Shown here: piece by piece, positions 1 to 8,820 of the stretch
How positions within the stretch are numbered: position 1 is the stretch's first letter
Layout of the letters: every line of letters starts with the position of its first letter
NCBI GenBank assembly: GCA_018806915.1
Contig: JAGKQI010000098.1
Span: 2,914,001-2,978,000 of the forward strand
From: Phytophthora colocasiae
Taxonomy: Eukaryota; Oomycota; Peronosporomycetes; Peronosporales; Peronosporaceae
Reading direction: 5' to 3'
DNA: 64,000 nucleotides
The notes under the pieces: generated by a model
What the model was told of the DNA's origin: nothing
Database searches by the model: none
The model's input: the letters and a program-made list of their open reading frames with translations, nothing else
Translations under genes and position numbers: made by a program

Positions 1-648
1 TTGGAGGCATCTGGAATTGCAGATGTGAACCGTGAAATGCTCAACAAGATTCAGCTCAGGCAGGACGCTAACGGCATCTCGTTTGTGCACAAGGAGGTGC
101 GTCTACTGCCGTTCTCGATGCATTCTGTAGCCCGCGTCATGTGGTCGATCCTGCTCTACGAGAGCAACAAGATGCCCGGCAAGATCGAGACGCAGGTATT
201 GAACAACGACCACCTGAACGCGACGATCGTGGACATTCTCCAGCTGCCAAAGTCCAAACGCACCGAAGTTCGTACGAGGATCGCAGTGCGTCGGTACTAC
301 GAAGCCAACCGCGTGGTGATCGTCTGGAGTGGTTGCATAGAGATCGCAGGCTCCATCTTCGTTCGTCTCCGTGAACAAGGAGCCAACACTGTATCCTCCT
401 TCGACTTCCTTGGTGGCAATGGCTCACCCACACCTGAAGGTTGTGCCCTCCGAGTTGTGATCGATGTCAAACCAGAGACTGTGGAGTTCAGGAATGGAAC
501 AGATACCCAAGGACATATTGGAGAGATGACCGACTTGGTACTGGGCACGTATCATCGCAACTTCGGATTGCTCAACCAAGTGATGGAAAACCTCTTACTC
601 AATGACCTCATGGGCACCTCAACAGCAGCACAAGAAGACATCGCGTAA
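1..648 (+). CDS. zipper/START-like family protein, C-terminal part cut by window edge
   Basis: The frame is open from base 1 and ends in TAA at 646-648; the first codon is TTG inside the protein, so the 5' part lies outside the window. The 215 visible residues match the C-terminal half of the family seen six more times here. Shared blocks include a W-S-G segment followed by E-I-A-G-S-x-F-V-R-L, then G-E-M-T-D-L-V and Y-H-R-N-F-G-L-L near the end. The block order resembles a START-type lipid-binding fold, but that is inference from pattern, not a domain search. It is closest to the next gene (820-2211) and to the inverted copy at 13943-15025, forming one of two subgroups in the cluster. Function unknown. 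Confidence 0.8.
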   Translation: MEASGIADVNREMLNKIQLRQDANGISFVHKEVRLLPFSMHSVARVMWSILLYESNKMPGKIETQVLNNDHLNATIVDILQLPKSKRTEVRTRIAVRRYYEANRVVIVWSGCIEIAGSIFVRLREQGANTVSSFDFLGGNGSPTPEGCALRVVIDVKPETVEFRNGTDTQGHIGEMTDLVLGTYHRNFGLLNQVMENLLLNDLMGTSTAAQEDIA

Positions 649-819
649 TGATAGCTTTAAGCTCAGCCAACAGTTCTGTACCATCTCATAACCTTTCATT
701 ATCGATATGTCAATTGTTCCACGTTTATATTGATTTCACTGTATTATTTTATATCCTGCCAAATGTAGTTCGTCACATCAGTTCTACGTGCATTTTTACT
801 CACTCATTGACTAAGTCGG

Positions 820-2211
820 ATGCAGGAATCGAGTGTTCCACCGTTCGCCTTGGGTCTCGATGGGGGCGAGCTGGACAGGGACTTACTGGACGCTTTAGAC
901 GAGATATTGTCGTATACAACCCCTAGTGACGACCAGCCGATCGAGACGGGGTGTCACTTGTCCGACGCTTTCGAACCATTGGTGGGTCTTCCGTCACTTG
1001 TCTCCCCCATACAGGAACAGAGTCAAACAGCTACAGAACCTCCATCTACGCCTCAAGATCATCAACGCAGAGGCAAAGACACTCGTACAGTTCCATACTC
1101 AAAGCCTAAGCCTCGTCGCAGGAAGCGTCCGAAAGACGAATTGGACTATCTCCGAGCTCAAGTGCAGACTCTACAGGAGGAACTCACCAAGTTGTCGTCC
1201 TCTACTGAAGTAACAGGAGCAACAGACCATAAAGAGGAATTGTTCACCCAATGGAAGAACATTGCAGATCGTCAAAAAGCAGAAGCGGATCGATCTGCAG
1301 TGGAAAACTTGAAACTGAGATCAATGCTACAGGGTCAATTAGAAGTTGCCAGAAGTCTTGAAGCTGCTATTCAGAAGTAACAGCAAGAAGCAGATGAACT
1401 TTTATCTCTGCATCGAGTCAAGGCTCAATTGGACGCTATCAACGGACGAAAGCAAAGCACGAGTTTATCGGACAAATTGATCTTCGCTCAGCTCAATCTT
1501 GGGCTGGAGGCTCAATACGCTGAATTGGACACGGTAATGGACAAGACTGGGCTCTCCAAAGCGCTGCAAAATGCCAATGGCATTCAGACGATCGACACTC
1601 CTAATGGAATCGCTTTTCGCCATGAAGAAGCTCGTCTTTTGCCGTTCACGATGCCTGCAGTTCACCGGGCGATGTGGAATTGTGTGCGATACGGCAAGGC
1701 TGAAGAGTTCACGGGTCGTATCCACACGCATGTGGTGAATAACGACCACCTGAATGTTACGATCATTGACAAAGTGCAATTACCCAAGTCTCACTGCATC
1801 GACACGTGTGCTAGACTGGCAATGCGTCGGTATTTCGAGCCGAATCGGATCATTGTCGTGTGGAGTGGCTACGTGGAGATTGCAGGCTCATTGTTCGTCC
1901 GTCTGCGTGAAAGAGGCTACACTTCGGCCTCAGCTTTTGACTTCAGCAAGAACGCTGAAGTGAGTCCCAGTAGCTCCAGTGGCATTCCAGGATGTGCTCT
2001 ACGCATGGCGCTACAGATTAAACCGGAAATGGACGAGTTCGGCCCTGAGGAGGAAGCAAAGGATCACGTGGGTGAAGTGACAGATCTCGTTGTCGGCTCG
2101 TACCATCGGAACTTCGGTTTGCTGTACCAGATCATCGAGAACCTGCTCTTCCGTGACTCAACCGGTGGAGAAGTGGATGCGTACGAGCTGGCACGTTTCG
2201 CCGCGTACTAG
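820..2211 (+). pseudogene. zipper/START-like family gene broken by one in-frame stop
   Basis: ATG at 820 opens a 186-codon frame ending in TAA at 1378-1380. The same frame resumes at once (CAG CAA GAA GCA) and runs to TAG at 2209-2211 with no other stop. Both parts align with the intact paralogs: an acidic leader, a basic stretch (R-R-K-R-P-K-D-E-L) followed by leucine heptads, then the START-like half with the W-S-G-Y-V-E-I-A-G-S block. A single C-to-T change in a run of glutamine codons would explain the stop. It may be a recent pseudogene, a read-through locus, a truncated zipper-only protein, or a sequencing error. The rest of the frame is undamaged, so the lesion is young if real. Confidence 0.75.
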
Positions 2212-3085
2212 TGGAATAGTTTCAGCTGGTCGAACTGCAGCGAAGGGTATCGAGAGTTCGTGTGGTGTAGTATTCGGATGCGACCATACATGTTACTGGG
2301 ATTTTCGATAACAAGCCGGAGACTGGATTGAGATAACGATGCGATGGTTGACGATTGATGCGGGAGGTAAGCGTGGGTTCTCGTTATGGAGTAGGCAAGT
2401 ACGAATAACTTGGAATGGATGCTCTATATGGATAGGAAACTCTCCGTACTCGACATGCTCCAACCTTGCTGAGGTTTATCTACTGCGATTTTTCGTGCCT
2501 AAGGTGGTCCAATCTGAATGAGGTCATTATTGAGGTGCAAACGCAAACCTTGCAAGCGTTACAGTAGGTCGTTCGTCGCCGAGGATTTTCTGAGGCCGAA
2601 CTTGGGACCAAGAATTGTAAATTCTCAATGTTGAGTGCAAATGCTCAAGACTTGGATAACTGCAAGCCCGAATACACCAAAAACGGTCGCCATCACAGTT
2701 TAAATTGCGGAAAACTGTTGATGGTAGGACACAGTACATTCTCTTCACCTTCAGCTGTCGGGTGGAGCATCAATGTCCAAACTACGGCTGTGATAAGGTG
2801 AACATTTTACTGCAGAATTTCTGCAGTACCTGGTACATGTACGCATTGGGCGTGTAATAACAGTCATTTGCTCGCACTTCCCAAGTTTTTCGTGTCTATC
2901 GTCGCGTTCGTCGACAATAGAGACGGATCGTTGATAACTAGCAGTGCAGTACAGTATAATGAGCGAAGGAAGGGGATTAATTCCGAGTACCAGTGGCCGG
3001 ATCCCGAGTACACCAACCGACTTTGAGAGGTTTTGCTAAACGAATTGAGGTCAGTTCGTACCGGTACTTTTGCGGTTTTACTAGC
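2212..3085. other. intergenic, no gene recognised
   Basis: No frame here resembles a protein of known type, and short ORFs on both strands lack intron-exon logic. Short motifs reading CCGAGTAC recur near 2980-3010 and again in inverted form near 3655-3775, which suggests this stretch begins a repeat-derived zone that includes the 204-bp repeats. Confidence 0.5.
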
Positions 3086-3545
3086 TAACAACGACTCGAG
3101 AACAAGCCAAGCGCGGCGGAGCACGCGGGCTTAGCAACGCTGCCGATGGATCAAGCGAAGGCGAAGCCGGAGCGGGCTTAGGGTCTGCAATCGCGAGCGC
3201 AGCGAGCTGCTAGGGGTGGCTGGGATCGCGCGGAGCGCGTAGCTGGGCAGTAAAGGACAGCAGAGAGAGGACAAGCGCGGTGGAGAACGCTGGCTGGTGG
3301 TTTAATGCTCCGTGTGCGAAGCACACGGGCTTAAACCCCAGCGCTGTCGACGGATCAAGCGCAGGCGAAGCCGGAGCGGGCTTAGGGTCTGTACTCGCGA
3401 GCATAGCGAGCCGCTAGGGGTGGCTGGGATCGCGCGGAGCGCGTAGCTGGGCAGTAAAGGACAGCAGAGAGAGGACAAGCGCGGTGGAGAACGCTGGCTG
3501 GTGGTTTAACGCTCCGTGTGCGGAGCACGCGGGCTTAAACCCCAG
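3086..3545. repeat. GC-rich tandem repeat, 204-bp period, hairpin-rich
   Basis: Two nearly full units begin near 3171 and 3375 (the string AGCGGGCTTA recurs exactly 204 bp apart), preceded by a partial unit from about 3100. Each unit contains short self-complementary stretches, for example GATCGCGCGGAGCGCG and GTGTGCGAAGCACAC. Units differ by scattered substitutions, often in paired positions of these stems (GCGAAGC against GCGGAGC). No long frame supports coding. Confidence 0.8.
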
Positions 3546-3787
3546 TATTACGGACAATAAATGAGTTAAATTAATGAATGCTTCGTTATGGCTGACTAGT
3601 TCTTAGCCGCATTCTGCCAGGTTTCCCTGGTACTTTTTTCCCGCCAATTTTTTGTACTCGGAATTCTGCCATTGTACTTGGAATTCTACCGATGTGAACT
3701 CGGGTTTCGGCCGGCGCTGGCGGTATTGTCGGTAACCGGTATGTGTACTCGATTTCCGGCTTCCAGTACTCGGCACCCAATGAGCGA

Positions 3788-3869
3788 ACGGTATCGTACA
3801 TTAAATGTACGATACCGTCCTTGGACCAAGGTACAACACACAAATTTTGTGTTGTACCTTGGTCCAAGG
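3788..3869. repeat. two adjacent perfect inverted repeats (hairpins)
   Basis: Arms 3788-3802 and 3804-3818 are perfect 15-bp complements around one base. Immediately after, arms 3819-3840 and 3848-3869 are perfect 22-bp complements around a 7-bp loop. Adjacent cruciform-capable palindromes of this kind are typical of transposon ends or foldback elements. No gene is attached. Confidence 0.85.
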
Positions 3870-4220
3870 ATATGTGCGACCTTCTCAACGTCGCAGGCCA
3901 CTCTCCAGTCTTCCACAATGTCATCATCTGGCTCCGTTGAGTCCTAAGACGAAAAGAAGACGGATCTTGTTGCCTTTGGAGCTGCATTGGTAGATCCCGT
4001 ACTGCATGTCATTTCACTGAAACGCAGTCAAGCGCCATCATTAGCTTGCATCAACGATCTTCTACGTTATGTTGTTGTAAATGAGCTGTTGCGTGCAACG
4101 CCACACTAAAGAAGATGTTGGACGGAAATGCCTTGGAAAAGAAGCCGGCTCGCAGTCCATCGCAAGCTGTTTTCTTGCTGATCGAGAGCCAGTCGGACGC
4201 GCATGGCTGACGGGCCGTCA

Positions 4221-4280
4221 GTGACGGCGTGGAAGAATGTTCAGATGTTAGTGACGGCGTGGAAGAATGTTCAGATGTTT
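4221..4280. repeat. 30-bp direct tandem duplication
   Basis: Bases 4221-4250 and 4251-4280 are the same 30-mer apart from the last base. It lies just outside the left end of the mariner-like remnant at 4313. Confidence 0.85.
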
Positions 4281-4312
4281 GGTGTTGGGGTCGTACATGT
4301 AGCGAGCGCTTA

Positions 4313-4908
4313 CACCGATCGACAGAATGCAGCGTTCATATAAAAAGGGCGCCTGTGATATAAAATTGTGTGCACATTTTGTTATCAACCAATCAAATTG
4401 CCCGATGCAGCGTTCAATCGCTAAAATAAAACTCCACCAGCCACTCGATAAAACGGAGGTCTCCACCAGCCACTCGATAAAATGGAGGAAGCGGACGAGG
4501 AGTCCTCGCAGCCCCCACCACCCGCGACAGTATTGCAGGAAGCAAAGGAGGTTGCCACACACAGGCCTCCTTGACGAGGTGTACGCGCCAGCCAAACAAC
4601 GCCGCATGCACTACACAATACAAGAAAAACGACGTGTCCTTTTAAGCTATAGAGGGCTAAGCCAACGCAAAGCTACGCAAGAGCAACAGCTACTGCTACG
4701 ACGGCGAAAGGAGAGCGCTTGGCTACGATAAAGCGTGCCATTTCAGCCTGGGAATCCATTAAACCGTCACTAGTGCAATTTTTAGTGCAAAATACAGCTG
4801 CTCTCTATCTTGGTACCAAAATCGATATTAATTCACATAACCAGTCTACACGCGCCGAACAGACTTTGCACCTGCGGGAAAGTGGTCGTTGCATTCTGTC
4901 GATCGGTG
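4313..4908. mobile_element. mariner-like remnant with TA-flanked terminal inverted repeats
   Basis: The left end (4313-4334) and right end (4887-4908) are inverted copies matching at 21 of 22 bases, and both are bordered by TA (4311-4312 and 4909-4910), the target duplication of Tc1/mariner elements. Inside, a 28-bp sequence is repeated at 4432-4459 and 4461-4488. A degraded reading frame around 4480-4790 changes frame at least twice and ends in a basic region with an I-Q-E-K-R-R-V-L-L stretch that could be a transposase helix-turn-helix relic. At 596 bp it is far too short for an active element. Family assignment rests on the TA sites and end structure. Confidence 0.6.
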
Positions 4909-5231
4909 TATATGTGCTGTCGAGTAGAACCGTCTTTCCTATCGATTGACCCTATGCACTCAGAGCGATACTAGAGACGTTGGTCATGGAGCTGTAAGAA
5001 CTCAAAAGCCACATACAAGTCCCAATAGCTCTTTACATTGAATCGATAAGAGCCTCTAAATTGGATAAGGTCACTAGGATCAATTCCACCTGTACACTTT
5101 ATATTAGCACTTGGTGCAGACGTGCCTGTAGCATTGCAAACGTCCTCACCATCCTAGTGCTCTCTGTACCTCTTGATCTCAGCTGCTGTGCACCACCCTG
5201 ACTCACAGAGGGGAACGTCTGCGTTAATGAA

Positions 5232-6485
5232 ATGGCCTTTCACTCTGAAAACTTCCGCCTCGCGATGGCCACATTCTTCCCACCATTAACCTTCACAGGT
5301 CCGTTGGTTGACGACTCGGTGTCTACACGCTCTCCGTCTCCCGTGGACTATGACAACTCGAGTGGTGAAAGTGATAGTGAACTCCTACTGAGTCTCTTTG
5401 GCCACCCTGAACCAGGCTCTTCCCCGACCGAAGACGATCGCGGAGGACGTCCATTCCCATACACCCGCTCCAAAACGCGTTGGAGGAAGCGTCCGAACGA
5501 TGAACTCAAGTATCTGCGATCTCAGATCGTCGAGCTTGAGGGGTTAGTCGCGACTTTGAGTCACTCTGGTTCTCGACCGAAACTACTCGGCAATGGTGAA
5601 GACTCAAGCGGTAACCAAGTGGAAGCGCTGCAGAAACTCTCAGAAGAAAGTCACAAGAAGAAGATTGAGGCTGCGTGGGCTGAGAACCGAAAGCTGAAAG
5701 CGATGGTGGCTAGTCATTTCCAAATCGCAAAGTCTCTGCAGGCTGCACTGGATGAGAACATGAGGCTGAGAGCACGTAAGGTATGCTGGCCCAGTAGTGC
5801 TGCAGCTTCGGACGAACTCGTGTTCGCTCTACTGGATGAAGAGAAGGAACTACAATACGCAGCGACGGATAAAATCCTGGATGCCAGTGGAATCGCTCGG
5901 ATCTACCACCCGTACTTCTCCGAGCCAGAGATTCAACGCGATGAAAGCGGCATTTTCTTTCAACACAACGACGTTCGAGTGCTCCCGTTCTCTGTGGACG
6001 ACGTTGTGCGCGCTCTACGCTACAGTTTGAGGCATGGATCGAGCGTAGGTCCGTCGCAACACTGTCGTAAATTCCTCATGCAAGACTCCTATTCTCGAGC
6101 TGTGACTGTGGACAATGTGGAAGTCCCTGGAACTCTTCCAGCTGAGATTAAGTGCAGGCACTTCCTCTGGTCAGTTGTCAAGCCTGACCGAACTGTGATC
6201 AACTGGTCAAGTTTCAACGAGTATGACGGGGCTAAGCACATTCGTCTGCTCAAGAGGTTGTGGTTTTCAGTGGAGCCCATTGTCTTACATAGCGGACCAA
6301 CGTCACAAGGCTGTGTGCTTCGAACCATCGTTCGGTTTACTCCAGTGGATCCAGAAACCAGTCTGAAAGACATTGAGGAGATGGCGGATGTTATTATCTC
6401 GGGATACAAACGCGATTCCGTGAGGGTTGTTATGGCTGTGAGAGAGCAATTGGCAGCGTTGGCCGCATCGAGAAGACAATCGTAA
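5232..6485 (+). CDS. zipper/START-like family protein, intact, 417 aa
   Basis: A single-exon frame from ATG 5232 to TAA 6485. Residues 1-75 are acidic and serine-rich. Next comes the signature G-G-R-P-F-P-Y-T-R-S-K-T-R-W-R-K-R-P and leucine heptads (L-K-Y-L-R-S-Q-I-V-E-L-E), which could be a dimerising zipper with a basic preamble. A second coiled segment follows around residues 135-180, and then the START-like half (about 190-410). It shares the G-G-R-P signature with the tandem pair downstream and the truncated copy at 11717, defining a second subgroup. Nuclear regulator, lipid sensor or both are possible; the classic bZIP N-x7-R pattern is not evident, so DNA binding is unproven. Confidence 0.85.
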   Translation: MAFHSENFRLAMATFFPPLTFTGPLVDDSVSTRSPSPVDYDNSSGESDSELLLSLFGHPEPGSSPTEDDRGGRPFPYTRSKTRWRKRPNDELKYLRSQIVELEGLVATLSHSGSRPKLLGNGEDSSGNQVEALQKLSEESHKKKIEAAWAENRKLKAMVASHFQIAKSLQAALDENMRLRARKVCWPSSAAASDELVFALLDEEKELQYAATDKILDASGIARIYHPYFSEPEIQRDESGIFFQHNDVRVLPFSVDDVVRALRYSLRHGSSVGPSQHCRKFLMQDSYSRAVTVDNVEVPGTLPAEIKCRHFLWSVVKPDRTVINWSSFNEYDGAKHIRLLKRLWFSVEPIVLHSGPTSQGCVLRTIVRFTPVDPETSLKDIEEMADVIISGYKRDSVRVVMAVREQLAALAASRRQS

Positions 6486-7014
6486 ATACACAGCAGCTTT
6501 TTGTTTTTAAAGTGTCTCGGAAAAATAATGCTAGAGAGGTCACCACTGTAGTGTTCGGTAGCAGACAAACGCGTCGAGACTGGAGAAGAACATAAGACCA
6601 AGACAGCTTCTGTTGCTTCTGTTGATGCTATGAAGTACAAGCTCGTATCGCCATTGTTGTTTACACACTGACAGTAGACACGTTCCCAAAGCAAATGCTA
6701 ACACTCTATGGCTATGAACTTCTGCTGCTCGATCATATGAACACTTCAAGTCGGTCGGATAAGGCCACTTGAATGCACATGTCTTTCATGTTTCCTGTTG
6801 ACTCACACGATGACACCCAGCCGCTTCTTATGTCAACCAACACTCTGTCCGGTCATGCCAGGTCAATGCAAACAGTCCCGGAGGTTTTCGTTGACTCAAA
6901 CCTTATGCACAGCTTTGCACAGCAGTGGGCTTTGCTGCGTGTCTAACCACCTGTAGGACGACAGAACTCGCTCCCTTCAGCCGGTCGACCAGCATCTCCT
7001 TTCGAACGGCGCTA

Positions 7015-8091
7015 ATGACCGACAAGTTCGACCGAGGAGGGCGGCCATACCCGTATACCCGGTCCAAGACGAGATGGCGTAAGCGTCCGGCCGACGAACT
7101 CAAGTACCTGAAAGCTCAAGTGATTGAGTTGGAGTCATTACTTGCAGCTCTTAGCCACGGTCCGAGACTTCTGAACTATGGAAGTACCGGTATGACAAGT
7201 GGCAATCAGGAGGAAATGCTGCAGAATCTCCGTCGAGAAAGTCAATTGAACAAGTTGAAAGCTGCGATGAAAGAGAACCAAAACCTGCGGAACTTGTTGG
7301 CTAGGAAGTTCCAATTGGCTCGATCTCTCCAGTCCAGAATCGACGAGGAAGTGCGTCTTGGAGTGAGGAAAATCTCGTGGCCAACTCGAGCTGGAGCTTC
7401 CAATGAATTGGTCTTCGCTCTATTGGACGAAGAGAAGGAGCGACAGTTTTCTGTGGTTGACCAAGTTCTGGTGGAGAGTGGAATCGCTCGGATCTACCAC
7501 CAATTGTTCTCGAGTCTCCAGTTCCACAGTGATGGCAATGTGGTTTCTTTCCAGCATAATGAAGTGCGTATGGTCCCGTTTGGAGTGGCTGATGTGGCTC
7601 GTTCGATACGTCACGGGCTGAGCTTTGGAGCGAGAGTTGGGCCGACCAAGCATTGTCGAGACATCCGGATGTATGACAGCTACTTCCACGCTGTTACTGC
7701 GGATAGCATTAATATCCCAGACACGGAGCCTGCGGAAGTTAATTCCAGGGTGCTGCAGTTGTGTGTCACTCAGAATGAACGGACAGTTATTACGTGGTCG
7801 AGCTACGTGGAGTACAAAGGCTCGAGGTTCATTCGGATGCTGGAGAAGACGTGGGTCGTTCTGGAGCCAATTCCACTGGAAACACTTGGACTTATCCCGA
7901 TGGGGGACAGAACTCACGGCACGTTGATGCGAGTTGTAGTTCGCTTGACACCGGTTGAGACAGACTTGGATCCGCAGAACCCTCAACATGTTTTGGAGAT
8001 GTCGAATGTCGTTGTCAACACGTATCGACGTCATGGACAACGGATGTACCAGGCCATGCTGGAACAATTGAGCAGTTGCATGCAAAAGTAA
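7015..8091 (+). CDS. zipper/START-like family protein, tandem copy 1
   Basis: ATG at 7015 opens a 358-aa frame to TAA 8091 beginning M-T-D-K-F-D-R-G-G-R-P. The frame stays open upstream to about 6925 but without an ATG, so 7015 is the first in-frame methionine. A short separate frame (6788-6946, starting M-F-P-V-D-S-H-D-D) could be an upstream exon, since paralogs have about 70 more N-terminal residues; no convincing donor was found. Domain order is basic segment and leucine heptads, second coiled segment, START-like half with W-S-S-Y-V-E-Y-K-G-S-R-F-I-R. It differs from the next copy by one residue. Confidence 0.85.
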   Translation: MTDKFDRGGRPYPYTRSKTRWRKRPADELKYLKAQVIELESLLAALSHGPRLLNYGSTGMTSGNQEEMLQNLRRESQLNKLKAAMKENQNLRNLLARKFQLARSLQSRIDEEVRLGVRKISWPTRAGASNELVFALLDEEKERQFSVVDQVLVESGIARIYHQLFSSLQFHSDGNVVSFQHNEVRMVPFGVADVARSIRHGLSFGARVGPTKHCRDIRMYDSYFHAVTADSINIPDTEPAEVNSRVLQLCVTQNERTVITWSSYVEYKGSRFIRMLEKTWVVLEPIPLETLGLIPMGDRTHGTLMRVVVRLTPVETDLDPQNPQHVLEMSNVVVNTYRRHGQRMYQAMLEQLSSCMQK

Positions 8092-8820
8092 GCATGCAGA
8101 CGCTGAAAGTTTGGATCGTGAGTTGGATCATGAATTTTGGGGAAACATGAATGAAGGTTAGCCCATTGTATTGTGGATATCGAGGAGCTCAAATGAAAAA
8201 TATACGAGAGCTCTCGGCTTTTACGCTTAGCATGAGGTCTTCGAGGTTTGTCTTGCTTCATGAGATTCATGCTCTGGCCAATTCTACAAACATATCCTAG
8301 AGCTAGGGATCGACGGATCTTATCCACACCACCAACCAACATTCGTGAGCGTTTTTAGTTATTACTACATAGGATTAAGTCGGTATATCTACGGATGGCT
8401 GCTTTGCGTTTGCAGCGGACGGATGCGGACTCTATGCATCGGAACTACGGTCACATTTGCTTGCGAATTGAGGATAGTACTGCCCGTCAGCTGGCCTTGA
8501 AAAGATCCGTAGCTTTAGTAGATAGCGAGGAATCTATGATAACCTTCCACTGTACTTTACCATTTTGATGAAGAATCAAGTCGTGCGGCAAATTGACATG
8601 TGAATACAAGTTGTACCAAAACTCCAAGTCTCGCGATATTGATAGGCAAATACAATCATTTGAATGTGTAGAACGGTCTTGAAGCTCGAGAGAGAGAGTC
8701 GCGTAAAGACAACAATTTATTGTGCTCTTCGACGTCATCCAGCAGCAGTGTGGTGAATCTCGACGTAGAGGTGGCCGTTATCGCTCCGACTCGACCGGAG
8801 CTGAGGAACTCAAGCCACAA
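8092..8820. other. downstream part of duplication unit 1, no gene supported
   Basis: This is 3' flank of the first tandem gene. A short minus-strand ORF here (8487-8738) changes frame relative to its copy in unit 2 because of a 5-bp indel, so it is not under coding constraint. Confidence 0.6.

Larger units (their letters stand above)
6682..8820 (+). repeat. tandem segmental duplication, unit 1 (2139 bp)
   Basis: Unit 1 is followed head to tail by unit 2, which starts at 8821. Homology begins at GTT 6682 and the junction is GTT 8821-8823. The outer right edge is GTT at 10965-10967, so the breakpoints share a GTT microhomology. The unit carries one full family gene and its flanks. Confidence 0.93.
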
